Part shown: positions 1 through 5,420 of the stretch, in pieces
Layout: each line of letters opens with the position of its first letter
Position numbering within the stretch: the stretch's first letter is position 1
Assembly (NCBI GenBank): GCA_033809415.1
Contig: JAPXLT010000231.1
Span: forward strand, 1 to 7,739
Length of the DNA: 7,739 nucleotides
Direction of reading: 5' to 3'
Origin: JAQVUB01 sp033809415
GTDB lineage: Bacteria; Verrucomicrobiota; Lentisphaeria; Oligosphaerales; Oligosphaeraceae
Position numbers and translations under genes: made by a program
Notes under the pieces: generated by a model
What the model saw: the letters and a program-made list of their open reading frames with translations, nothing else
Told to the model about the DNA's origin: nothing
Database searches by the model: none

Positions 1-30
1 GTGCAGGGGGCAGGGTGCAGGGGGCAGGGG
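1..30. repeat. G-rich period-7/14 tandem repeat with G-quadruplex pattern
   Basis: A 14-bp unit, GTGCAGGGGGCAGG, occurs twice in perfect tandem (1-14 and 15-28) and runs on into GG. The same 14-mer recurs once at 4456-4469, and its reverse complement pattern (TGCCCCC repeats) ends the window at 7714-7739. Four G-runs at 6-10, 13-15, 20-24 and 27-30 with loops of 2 to 4 nt fit the G3+N1-7 quadruplex pattern on the + strand. It begins at base 1, so the array probably continues outside the window. Confidence 0.9.
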
Positions 31-39
31 CCGTCTTCT

Positions 40-120
40 GTCCACAATGTCCACAGTGTCCACAGTGTCCACACTGTCCACACTGTCCACACTGTCCACA
101 ATGTCCACACTGTCCACACT
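40..120. repeat. Nine tandem copies of a 9-bp GTCCACANT unit
   Basis: Nine contiguous 9-bp units fill 40-120 exactly: GTCCACAAT, GTCCACAGT twice, GTCCACACT three times, GTCCACAAT, then GTCCACACT twice. Only position 8 of the unit varies (A, G or C). Because the period is a multiple of three, all frames stay open and give spurious Val-His-Thr or Cys-Pro-His repeats; no gene is inferred from this. The array follows the G-rich repeat after a short CCGTCTTCT linker. A related array lies in opposite orientation at 5132-5167, and a degenerate two-unit version lies at 7612-7629. Confidence 0.95.
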
Positions 121-159
121 ATTCGACAGTTGGCTTTGGTTTTTGCAAACATTTGTTTT

Positions 160-187
160 TTGCAAAGGAATTGTTATATTATAAAAT
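160..187 (+). promoter_or_regulatory. Candidate sigma-70-type promoter for nusA
   Basis: A TTGCAA -35 (160-165) is followed after 16 bp by TAAAAT (182-187), which matches the TATAAT consensus at five of six positions. The region 130-210 is strongly AT-rich compared with the flanking DNA. The predicted transcript would start near 194 and carry a leader of about 70 nt. The -35 hexamer and 16-bp spacing are the same as in the candidate promoter of the lipoprotein gene at 5004-5031. Overlapping AT-rich hexamers (for example TATAAA at 180-185) make the exact -10 uncertain. The motif TTTTGCAAA occurs twice nearby (141-149 and 158-166). Confidence 0.45.
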
Positions 188-212
188 TGATTTGTACATT
201 TGCAACTTGATG

Positions 213-242
213 AAGCGGGCATTGTACCCGCTTTTGCTTTTT
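213..242 (+). terminator. Terminator-like hairpin in the nusA leader (possible attenuator)
   Basis: AAGCGGG (213-219) pairs perfectly with CCCGCTT (227-233) around a 7-nt loop, followed by TTGCTTTTT (234-242). This is a compact 7-bp stem plus U-rich tail ending 24 nt before the nusA start codon. If the candidate promoter at 160-187 is right, the hairpin lies inside the nusA leader and could attenuate readthrough. Alternatively it ends transcription from a gene upstream of the window and the true nusA promoter lies elsewhere. The U-tract is interrupted by GC, so strength is uncertain. Confidence 0.45.
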
Positions 243-266
243 ATGGTGACAAAGTGAGGTGCCAGC

Positions 267-1535
267 ATGAATGATAGAAATGAACTCCTTGCGGCGTTGG
301 ATTATCTGGAGCATGAACGGGGTATTGACCGGGTGACCCTGATTGACCTGATATCCGAATCTCTGCGTTCCGCTGCCCGCAAAGCCGTTCAGCAGACTCG
401 CGAACTGGTTGTTCGCTTCGATGAAAAGACAGCCCACTTCAAATGCTGGGCAAAATTGACGGTGACCGAGACGGTTGCTGACTCGGCAGAAGAGATCGCG
501 CTGTCTGACGCGCAGAAGAAATTCCCGGATGCCAAGATCGGGGACGAGATCGAGTGGGAGGTGACCCCGAGGAATTTTGGTCGGATTGCCGCGCAGGCAG
601 CCAAGCAGGTGATCAGCCAGCGTCTGCGTCAGGCGGAGAAGCGGAATATTTGTGAAGCCTTCAAGGATCAGCTGTATCAGCTGGTCAATGGAATCGTCCG
701 TCATATCGACCGTAACGAGATCATTATCGATTTCGGACAGGCTGAAGGCGCTCTGCGTTTTCAGGACAAGATTCCCGGTGAAGAGTACCAGCAGGGCGAT
801 CATGTGACCGCATTGCTGGTCGAGATCAATGCTGACAAACCGGGGCCGAGCCTCTACGTTGCCCGCAACCACCCGGATTTCGTACTGCGCCTCTTCGAGC
901 GAGAAGTCACTGAAATTTCGGACGGCATTGTCGAGATCAAGGGCGTTGCACGCGAGGCGGGTTACCGTAGCAAAATTGCGGTGTACACCAGTCAGCCGCG
1001 GATCGATCCAGTCGGCGCTTGTGTAGGGTTGCGCGGCAACCGGGTGAAAACCATTGTCCGTGAACTCAACGGTGAAAAAATCGACATTGTCAACTGGGAC
1101 CCGGATATCCGGAAATTTGTCGAGAACGCCCTTAAGCCGGCAAAGCTGAGCAGTATTGAAGTCAATGAAGCACAGCATGTTGTGAAGGTAAAGGTGCCGG
1201 AGGACCAGCTTTCGCTGTCGATCGGCAAAAAAGGACAGAATGCGCGCCTGGCAGCCAAGTTGACGGGCTGGAAGATCGACATCAGCAAGGCTGAACCGCA
1301 GCCTTCGGAGGCGCCGCAGGCAGATTATGAGGAGCTTTACCGGAATGCAGTTGAAAAAATCAGCGAAGTTACCGGGGTGGCGCCTGAGATCGCTGAGATT
1401 CTGGTTCAGAATGGCTTTAACAGCCTCGAGGTGATTGTTGCTGGCAATCCTGCTGACATCGCTGAATTGGATGGCATTGGTGAAGCGTTGGCCGCCCAGA
1501 TCGTGATGACTGCCAAAGAGCAGATTGAACAATGA
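267..1535 (+). CDS. nusA: Transcription termination/antitermination factor NusA
   Basis: NusA binds RNA polymerase and nascent RNA in the cytoplasm and modulates pausing, intrinsic termination and antitermination. The 422-residue product shows the family order: an N-terminal RNAP-binding domain (about 1-130), an S1 domain (about 135-200), KH1 with GACVGLRGNRVK (250-261), KH2 with SIGKKGQNARLA (318-329), and a C-terminal helix-hairpin-helix module (about 355-422) with LDGIGEALA at 401-409. E. coli NusA (about 495 residues) has two such acidic-repeat modules; this one has a single copy, so it is intermediate between the E. coli and the shorter Bacillus form. The ATG at 267 has GAGGT at 256-260, six nt upstream. 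It is followed by infB after 147 bp, as in the common nusA-infB-rbfA order. The gene that often precedes it, rimP, is not in the 266 bp upstream. Identification is secure. Confidence 0.97.
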   Translation: MNDRNELLAALDYLEHERGIDRVTLIDLISESLRSAARKAVQQTRELVVRFDEKTAHFKCWAKLTVTETVADSAEEIALSDAQKKFPDAKIGDEIEWEVTPRNFGRIAAQAAKQVISQRLRQAEKRNICEAFKDQLYQLVNGIVRHIDRNEIIIDFGQAEGALRFQDKIPGEEYQQGDHVTALLVEINADKPGPSLYVARNHPDFVLRLFEREVTEISDGIVEIKGVAREAGYRSKIAVYTSQPRIDPVGACVGLRGNRVKTIVRELNGEKIDIVNWDPDIRKFVENALKPAKLSSIEVNEAQHVVKVKVPEDQLSLSIGKKGQNARLAAKLTGWKIDISKAEPQPSEAPQADYEELYRNAVEKISEVTGVAPEIAEILVQNGFNSLEVIVAGNPADIAELDGIGEALAAQIVMTAKEQIEQ

Positions 1536-1682
1536 AATTCGTGCTTGTGTATTCGGGGAGAGCGGCAGTGTTTCGCTCCGACTGAAAGCCCTTTATGGCT
1601 TTGGCTGCGCATTGGACGGCAGCTTTCCCAAAACAGGCCGGTATAATGGAAAGATCGAAAGAAAGAATAGGGGGACATCTTT
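1536..1682 (+). promoter_or_regulatory. nusA-infB spacer with a possible internal -10 element
   Basis: This 147-bp spacer is long for a tightly co-transcribed pair. It contains a perfect TATAAT at 1642-1647, 36 bp before the infB start, but no -35 hexamer at 16-18 bp; the nearest similar sequence, TTGGAC at 1612-1617, is 24 bp away. A small inverted repeat, AAAGCC/GGCTTT (1585-1590 and 1597-1602, 6-nt loop), has no following T-run and so is a poor terminator. An extra infB promoter is possible but unproven. Confidence 0.25.
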
Positions 1683-3740
1683 ATGACTCCAGGAGGAAAA
1701 ATCCGAGTATACGAACTGGCCAGGGAATTGGGACTGAACAACAAGGACTTGTTGGCTCTGCTGGAAAAAGAGGGCTTCGAGGTACGTAGCCATTCGAGTA
1801 CCATCGAAGCGGAAGACGCCGACCTGATCCGAAAGCAGATCATTGCCGAGCGCCAGCAGAAAGACTCTGATGACGCCGCTCCTGCGCCGGAAGAGGGGGA
1901 ACTCGAAGCTGCCGAGGAATCGGAAAGTTCTCCAGAAAAAGCGGTTGCGGAAGAAGAATTGCGGGAGTTGCATTTAAAGACCCCGATCACCGTCCGCGAT
2001 CTGGCAGAAGCCTTGAAGAAGAAGCCGAATGAGTTGATCGGCATGTTGATGACCATGAATATTTTTGCGGCTATCAACCAGGTTCTCGATGTCGAGCTGG
2101 TTGAGAAGATTTGCGAGAGGCATGGTGTGAAGTTTATCCGCGAACGTCGTGAGAAGCCCCAGGAAAGAGGCGCTGTCCGGTTCGAGCGCAAGACTAAGGA
2201 CACGACCTTGCCACGGAAAAAGGTCGGCCGTCCGCCAGTGGTGGTCTTTATGGGGCATGTCGATCATGGCAAGACCTCGTTGCAGGACTATATCCGCAGC
2301 ACCAAGGTGACGGCGGGAGAGTCCGGCGGAATCACCCAGCATATCGGCGCCAGTGTAGCCCATGTCGGGGATGAGACGATCACTTTCCTGGACACCCCCG
2401 GGCATGCCGCATTTACGGCCATGCGCGCCCGAGGTGCCAACGCTACGGATATTGCAGTGTTGGTCGTGGCGGCGCCGGAAGGGGTTATGCCTCAGACAAT
2501 CGAGGCGATCAATCACGCCAAGGCGGCCAACGTCCCGATTGTTGTCGCCATGAACAAGATGGATTTGCCGGGAGCAAATCCGGATAAAGTCTATACCGGC
2601 CTGCAACAGAATGGGATCAATCCCGAGCAATGGGGCGGGGAAACGGCGGTGATTCCGGTTTCCGCTCTGACCGGGGAGGGGATTGATGATCTGTTGGAGC
2701 GCATTCTTCTGGAAGCAGAGATGCTGGAACTGAACGCGGACCTGAATGCTCCTTTCGAGGGGCTGGTCATCGAGGCTCAGATGGAAACCGGCATGGGACC
2801 AACCGCCAGCATACTGGTGCGCAATGGTGTTCTCAGGGTTGGCGATTGTCTGTTGTGCGGTCAGGCCTATGGCCGGATCAAGGCCATTATCGATACGCAT
2901 GGCAAGCGCCTTCCCAAGGCCGGTCCGTCCACTCCGGTGAAAATCATGGGGTTGTCGACCGTGCCCAATGCCGGTGATCCTATCGTGCTGTGTGCCAATG
3001 AGCAGAAAGCGCGGGCTTTGGCCGAAGAGGAGGCGGAACGGATTCATTCGGCCAGCTTGCAGGTGGAACGTTCGATCAATCTGAGCAATCTGGATGATTG
3101 GTTCAACAAGCAGAAGGGCACAGAAAAGCCGGAGCTGAGTCTGATTTTGAAGACGGATGTGCGTGGTTCCCTCGAGGCGCTGACGGACTCGATCAATGAT
3201 TTGAAATCGGACCGGATTACAGCTAAAATTATTCACGGTGCTGTTGGTGAAGTCACCGAGTCCGATGTTGTTCTTGCGCATGCCTCGAACGCCATAATTC
3301 TCGGTTTTCATGTGCGTGTGATGCCAGGCATCAACCGTCTTGCCAAGCAGAAAGGGGTTGATATTCGCCTGTATTCGATTATCTACGAGTTGCTTGATGA
3401 ACTCAAGGAAGCCATGCGCGGCAGACTGCCGCCGGAAGTGCGTGAGACTCCGCTGGGCGAGGCAGAAATCATTCAGATTTTCAATATCAGCAAAGCTGGT
3501 CGGATTTGCGGTTGCCGGGTGAACAATGGTGTGGTCCGGGTAAATGCCAAGGCAAAAGTCTTCCGTGACAAGGAACTGATCTATCATGGTCATGTGCAGA
3601 ATCTGAAGCACTTCAAGGATGATGTCAAGGAGATCAGGGCAGGCTTCGAATGCGGCATCCGGCTGGATAATTTTGAAGAATTCGAGGTGGGGGACCGAAT
3701 CGAAGTGTTCAGTGTCACCCAGGTTCTTCCGGAACTCTGA
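1683..3740 (+). CDS. infB: Translation initiation factor IF-2
   Basis: IF-2 is the GTPase that brings fMet-tRNA to the 30S subunit and promotes 50S joining. The 685-residue protein has an IF2-N module (about 1-55), an acidic Glu/Ala-rich linker (about 60-95), a second IF2-N module (about 100-152), and the GTPase domain. The G motifs are all intact: GHVDHGKT (191-198), GGITQH (215-220), DTPGH (237-241), NKMD (291-294) and SALTGEG (327-333). A beta-barrel domain II (about 355-440), domain III (about 490-570) and the C-terminal tRNA-binding domain IV (about 585-685, with FECGIRLDNFEEFEVGD) follow. It is shorter than E. coli IF-2 (890 residues), chiefly because of a short N-terminal extension. 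The ATG at 1683 is preceded by AGGGGGA (1669-1675) with a 7-nt gap, and an in-frame TAG at 1668-1670 rules out a start further upstream. Transcription with nusA is likely. Confidence 0.98.
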   Translation: MTPGGKIRVYELARELGLNNKDLLALLEKEGFEVRSHSSTIEAEDADLIRKQIIAERQQKDSDDAAPAPEEGELEAAEESESSPEKAVAEEELRELHLKTPITVRDLAEALKKKPNELIGMLMTMNIFAAINQVLDVELVEKICERHGVKFIRERREKPQERGAVRFERKTKDTTLPRKKVGRPPVVVFMGHVDHGKTSLQDYIRSTKVTAGESGGITQHIGASVAHVGDETITFLDTPGHAAFTAMRARGANATDIAVLVVAAPEGVMPQTIEAINHAKAANVPIVVAMNKMDLPGANPDKVYTGLQQNGINPEQWGGETAVIPVSALTGEGIDDLLERILLEAEMLELNADLNAPFEGLVIEAQMETGMGPTASILVRNGVLRVGDCLLCGQAYGRIKAIIDTHGKRLPKAGPSTPVKIMGLSTVPNAGDPIVLCANEQKARALAEEEAERIHSASLQVERSINLSNLDDWFNKQKGTEKPELSLILKTDVRGSLEALTDSINDLKSDRITAKIIHGAVGEVTESDVVLAHASNAIILGFHVRVMPGINRLAKQKGVDIRLYSIIYELLDELKEAMRGRLPPEVRETPLGEAEIIQIFNISKAGRICGCRVNNGVVRVNAKAKVFRDKELIYHGHVQNLKHFKDDVKEIRAGFECGIRLDNFEEFEVGDRIEVFSVTQVLPEL

Positions 3741-4071
3741 GAACAATAAAAATTTTTAACAACGAAAAGACACGAAAAGGCACGAAAAATTTTATAGGGG
3801 TTGCTGCTTTGACGGATGGGCCTGCTCCGCCAAAATTCTTGCGTGCCAAGGTCGGCTTTACTTTTTCAGTCGGAGGCGATATGGAGCGCCGGTTTTCCTC
3901 TCACATCACTGAAAAATCAAAAAGTTCAAAAAAAATCTCAAAAATGAGAAAGACCCTCAAAGCCAGTAACTTGCGCATCTGTTTTTTGAAAATCTTTCTG
4001 AAAAAACAAGAAGTCGAGAGTAGTACGAGTTTTTTGTAGGGTTGCTGTGTTTCTATAACAGGAGAGACGCG
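3741..4071. other. 331-bp infB-rbfA intergenic region, no convincing gene
   Basis: The spacer starts with the palindrome TAAAAATTTTTA (3748-3759) and the CACGAAAAGR decamer array (3761-3790). Next is a more GC-rich patch (about 3811-3895) with CGGA/TCCG and GGCG/CGCC short dyads, then an A-rich stretch (about 3910-4035). A + strand open frame of 76 codons spans 3809-4039, but it starts with TTG, has no ribosome binding site, is low-complexity in Lys/Ser and matches nothing I recognise. An imperfect direct repeat, TAGGG(G)TTGCTG, occurs at 3795-3806 and 4037-4047, bracketing the middle of the region. No strong terminator or promoter was found, so co-transcription of rbfA with infB stays open. 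Confidence 0.6.
3761..3790. repeat. Three-copy 10-bp CACGAAAAGR repeat
   Basis: AACGAAAAGA, CACGAAAAGG and CACGAAAAAT are three contiguous decamers. The array is bordered on both sides by AAAAATTTT (3749-3757 and 3785-3793). Imperfect arrays of the type ACACGAAGG / TTCGTGTCT are widespread in intergenic DNA of several bacterial phyla, so this looks like a member of that general class. It is recognised from memory of the pattern, not from a search. Confidence 0.6.
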
Positions 4072-4449
4072 ATGTCTGTTGATCGAATAACCCGGCTGAA
4101 TGCCTTGTTGCAGCGGGAGCTGGGACAGCTCGTGGTAACGTATGTCGCCCCGGAAATGCCGGGCGTTCTGATTACTATCACCGGTGTCCGAGTGGCCTCG
4201 AATCTGCGGTCGGCGACCGTCTTTTTCAGTGTCTACGGTACGGATGCGGAAGACCAGTCGGAGAAGGTGCTTGCGCTGCTGCAGAAGAAGCGTGCGCTGC
4301 TGCAAAGCGCCATTGCCACAAAAGTGTTGATGAAATATACGCCAGTTTTGCGCTTCAAGTATGATGCCACCCCAGCACGTGCCGACCGGGTCATGGAAAT
4401 TCTTGCTGAATTGCAACTGTCCGAACAGGATTCTGAACACAATGTGTAG
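4072..4449 (+). CDS. rbfA: Ribosome-binding factor A (30S maturation)
   Basis: RbfA binds the immature 30S subunit near the 5' end of 16S rRNA and helps late maturation. The 125-residue product has the family's single KH-like domain: an N-terminal helix with RITRLNALLQRELGQLV, a GVLITITGVRVASNLRSATV strand-helix-strand core, and the ending YTPVLRFKYDATPARADRVM. The usual Asp of the DL..A motif is Asn here (SNLRSA). I chose the ATG at 4072 because AGGAG (4060-4064) lies 7 nt upstream and the protein then has the normal family length; an in-frame TTG at 4042 would add ten residues without a good ribosome binding site. It follows infB in the standard order but after a 331-bp repeat-bearing gap. 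A shared terminator ends it 23 nt downstream. Confidence 0.95.
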   Translation: MSVDRITRLNALLQRELGQLVVTYVAPEMPGVLITITGVRVASNLRSATVFFSVYGTDAEDQSEKVLALLQKKRALLQSAIATKVLMKYTPVLRFKYDATPARADRVMEILAELQLSEQDSEHNV

Positions 4450-4453
4450 GACA

Positions 4454-4469
4454 GGGTGCAGGGGGCAGG
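4454..4469. repeat. Single copy of the GGGTGCAGGGGGCAGG repeat after rbfA
   Basis: The 14-mer at 4456-4469 is identical to the unit at 1-14 and 15-28. It begins 6 nt after the rbfA stop codon and lies between the stop codon and the terminator hairpin. Its orientation matches the copies at the window start and downstream of clpP. Confidence 0.85.
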
Positions 4470-4471
4470 AT

Positions 4472-4508
4472 AAAAAACCTCCGCTGAAATGCGTTCAGCG
4501 GAGGTTTT
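4472..4508. terminator. Bidirectional rho-independent terminator between rbfA and the lipoprotein gene
   Basis: AAAACCTCCGCTGAA (4474-4488) pairs perfectly with TTCAGCGGAGGTTTT (4494-4508) around a 5-nt ATGCG loop. The 11-bp GC-rich core is flanked by A and T tracts. On the + strand the tail is TTTT (4505-4508); on the - strand it is six T (complement of 4472-4477), so the structure is stronger for the lipoprotein gene. It sits between convergent genes, 23 nt after the rbfA stop and 25 nt after the lipoprotein stop. Confidence 0.93.
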
Positions 4509-4532
4509 GCATTTTAAATTTCGTCGTTCTGT

Positions 4533-4928
4533 TTATTTCTTGTATTTGACGGCGATGCCACGCAGGTGCAGTTCGACTTCACTGATCACACCGAGGATGG
4601 ATTTGACTTTGGTGTCGACTTCGATGTTGAGGATATCATCCGCATCAAGTCCTTTGAGGGCATCATCTTTGGCGGCCTTAATGCTGGAATCCCCAGTGCT
4701 GACCCAGCCCAGGACGGAGGAGGATTTGCTGACACCGCTGACCGGTCCAAGAACGGTAACATCCTTCATGCTCTCCGCTTTCGGCAGAATGAAGCCGCCT
4801 TTGTAGTGATCAGTCAGAATCAGGCCTGGACCGGCATAGTCAAAGCCTTGCCCGGTAAGCGAAGTGGCGCAACCAGAAAACAGGGCGGCAATAACAATTA
4901 ATGACAGAATGGCAAACATTTTTTTCAT
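4533..4928 (-). CDS. TRL-like family lipoprotein
   Basis: The 131-residue product starts MKKMFAILSLIVIAALFSGC, a classic lipoprotein signal: basic N-terminus, hydrophobic core (4-18) and FSGC lipobox with Cys20 as the predicted lipidation site. Position +2 is Ala, not Asp, compatible with outer-membrane sorting in bacteria that follow the E. coli rule. The rest (SSSVLGWVSTGDSSIKAAK at 69-87, then VDTKVKSILGVISE at 104-117) resembles the TRL-like family (tRNA-associated locus proteins), whose members share a SILGLVATGDASIEAA core and a late SILGIYSE-like strand. Their function is unknown to me. The ATG at 4928 is chosen because AAGGAG (4939-4944, - strand) lies 10 nt upstream; a longer frame reaching 5045 would bury the signal peptide behind 39 unlikely residues. 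It is a single-gene unit with its own candidate promoter and terminator. Confidence 0.85.
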   Translation of the reverse strand: MKKMFAILSLIVIAALFSGCATSLTGQGFDYAGPGLILTDHYKGGFILPKAESMKDVTVLGPVSGVSKSSSVLGWVSTGDSSIKAAKDDALKGLDADDILNIEVDTKVKSILGVISEVELHLRGIAVKYKK

Positions 4929-5003
4929 TTCTTCTCTTCTCCTTGTTTGTTTGTTATTTGGTGGCTTCTCGCATGGGATCGTGCGGATCCGTATGCTTAA
5001 ATT

Positions 5004-5031
5004 ACTATATATCAGAGCAATGCGTTTGCAA
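5004..5031 (-). promoter_or_regulatory. Candidate sigma-70-type promoter for the lipoprotein gene
   Basis: On the - strand TTGCAA (5026-5031) is followed after 16 bp by TATAGT (5004-5009), a five-of-six match to TATAAT. Transcription would start near 4997, giving a leader of about 70 nt before the ATG at 4928. The AT-rich patch stands out from the surrounding sequence. Confidence 0.55.
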
Positions 5032-5091
5032 TGAAAAACGAACAAAAAGAGAGAAAACCGCCCTCCTTGGATTGTAATGCGTCAGTCTTCT

Positions 5092-5119
5092 GTAGTGCGT
5101 GGTGCGTAGTGCGTAGTGC
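5092..5119. repeat. Four-copy GTAGTGC heptamer array
   Basis: Four contiguous 7-bp units: GTAGTGC, GTGGTGC, GTAGTGC, GTAGTGC. This is the reverse complement of the heptamer in the much longer array at 5265-5368, so the two form an inverted pair around the nonamer array and dyad element. The sequence leading in, GTCTTCTGT (5085-5093), is also present at 33-41 just before the nonamer array there. Confidence 0.9.
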
Positions 5120-5131
5120 GGGTCAGACGTG

Positions 5132-5167
5132 GTGGACGGTGTGGACGGTGTGGACGGTGTGGACAGG
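5132..5167. repeat. Four-copy GTGGACGGT nonamer array
   Basis: Three perfect GTGGACGGT units (5132-5158) are followed by GTGGACAGG (5159-5167). Reverse complemented, the unit is ACCGTCCAC, a relative of the GTCCACANT unit at 40-120, so this is the same family in opposite orientation. Confidence 0.88.
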
Positions 5168-5205
5168 ACAAGAACATCCCCCCGCACCCCACGACAGTCA
5201 GAATA

Positions 5206-5240
5206 ATCACAACCGGGACGGTTGCGCTACTTTTTAAACC
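5206..5240 (+). repeat. 35-bp dyad element, copy 1
   Basis: This 35-bp block starts ATCACAACCGGGACGG and ends ACTTTTTAAACC. It recurs at 7679-7713 with a single T/C difference (5228 against 7701). It contains a hairpin, CAACCG (5210-5215) with CGGTTG (5219-5224) around a GGA loop, followed six nt later by TTTTT (5231-5235). It is therefore a repeated intergenic element with a terminator-like shape. It is in the + orientation upstream of tig. Confidence 0.85.
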
Positions 5241-5264
5241 AGCGCCCCCCCGTACCCGTTCCCA

Positions 5265-5368
5265 ACGCACTACGCACTACGCACTACGCACTACGCACTA
5301 CGCACTACGCACTACGCACTACGCACTACGCACTACGCACTACGCACTACGCACTACGCACTACGCAC
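5265..5368. repeat. Long ACGCACT heptamer array (about 15 copies)
   Basis: Fourteen perfect copies of ACGCACT (5265-5362) and a partial ACGCAC (5363-5368) make 104 bp without a single interruption. Such uniformity suggests recent expansion by slippage and a copy number likely to vary between strains. Read as protein it gives ALRTTHY repeats, which are artefacts. Confidence 0.97.
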
Positions 5369-5375
5369 CCCATTC

Positions 5376-5414
5376 CCTCTGAACCCTGTACTACAGAGGC
5401 ATTACTTTTTTTTG
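5376..5414 (+). terminator. Weak hairpin with T-run after the heptamer array
   Basis: CCTCTG (5376-5381) pairs with CAGAGG (5394-5399) around a 12-nt loop; after CATTA and a C comes a run of eight T (5406-5413). The stem is short, the loop large and the T-run is displaced by six nt, so activity as a terminator is doubtful. If active it would insulate tig from transcription entering through the repeats. Confidence 0.25.
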
Positions 5415-5420
5415 GTTTTT

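Noticed and set aside
40..120. Iteron-type replication origin (DnaA boxes or plasmid iterons)
   Set aside because: The 9-bp unit GTCCACANT is not a DnaA box (TTATNCACA), there is no replication initiator gene, and related arrays occur at other intergenic sites here, so it is an interspersed repeat.
1..257. Open frames with Val-His-Thr or Cys-Pro-His repeats
   Set aside because: They are translations of the 9-bp array, whose period is a multiple of three and has no stop codons. There is no ribosome binding site and no recognisable domain.
174..1532. 452-codon open frame on the - strand across nusA
   Set aside because: It is fully antisense to a confidently identified nusA, with no family features of its own. 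Long antisense frames are common opposite GC-biased codons.
1974..3746. 590-codon open frame on the - strand across infB
   Set aside because: It mirrors infB codons, is His/Leu/Arg-rich in the manner of antisense frames, and infB is unambiguous in the same place.
3809..4039. 76-codon + strand frame in the infB-rbfA gap
   Set aside because: TTG start without a ribosome binding site, biased Lys/Ser composition from the A-rich DNA, and no recognisable domain.
5092..5368. CRISPR array
   Set aside because: The repeats are 7 or 9 bp and contiguous, with no unique spacers of 25-45 bp and no cas genes nearby.
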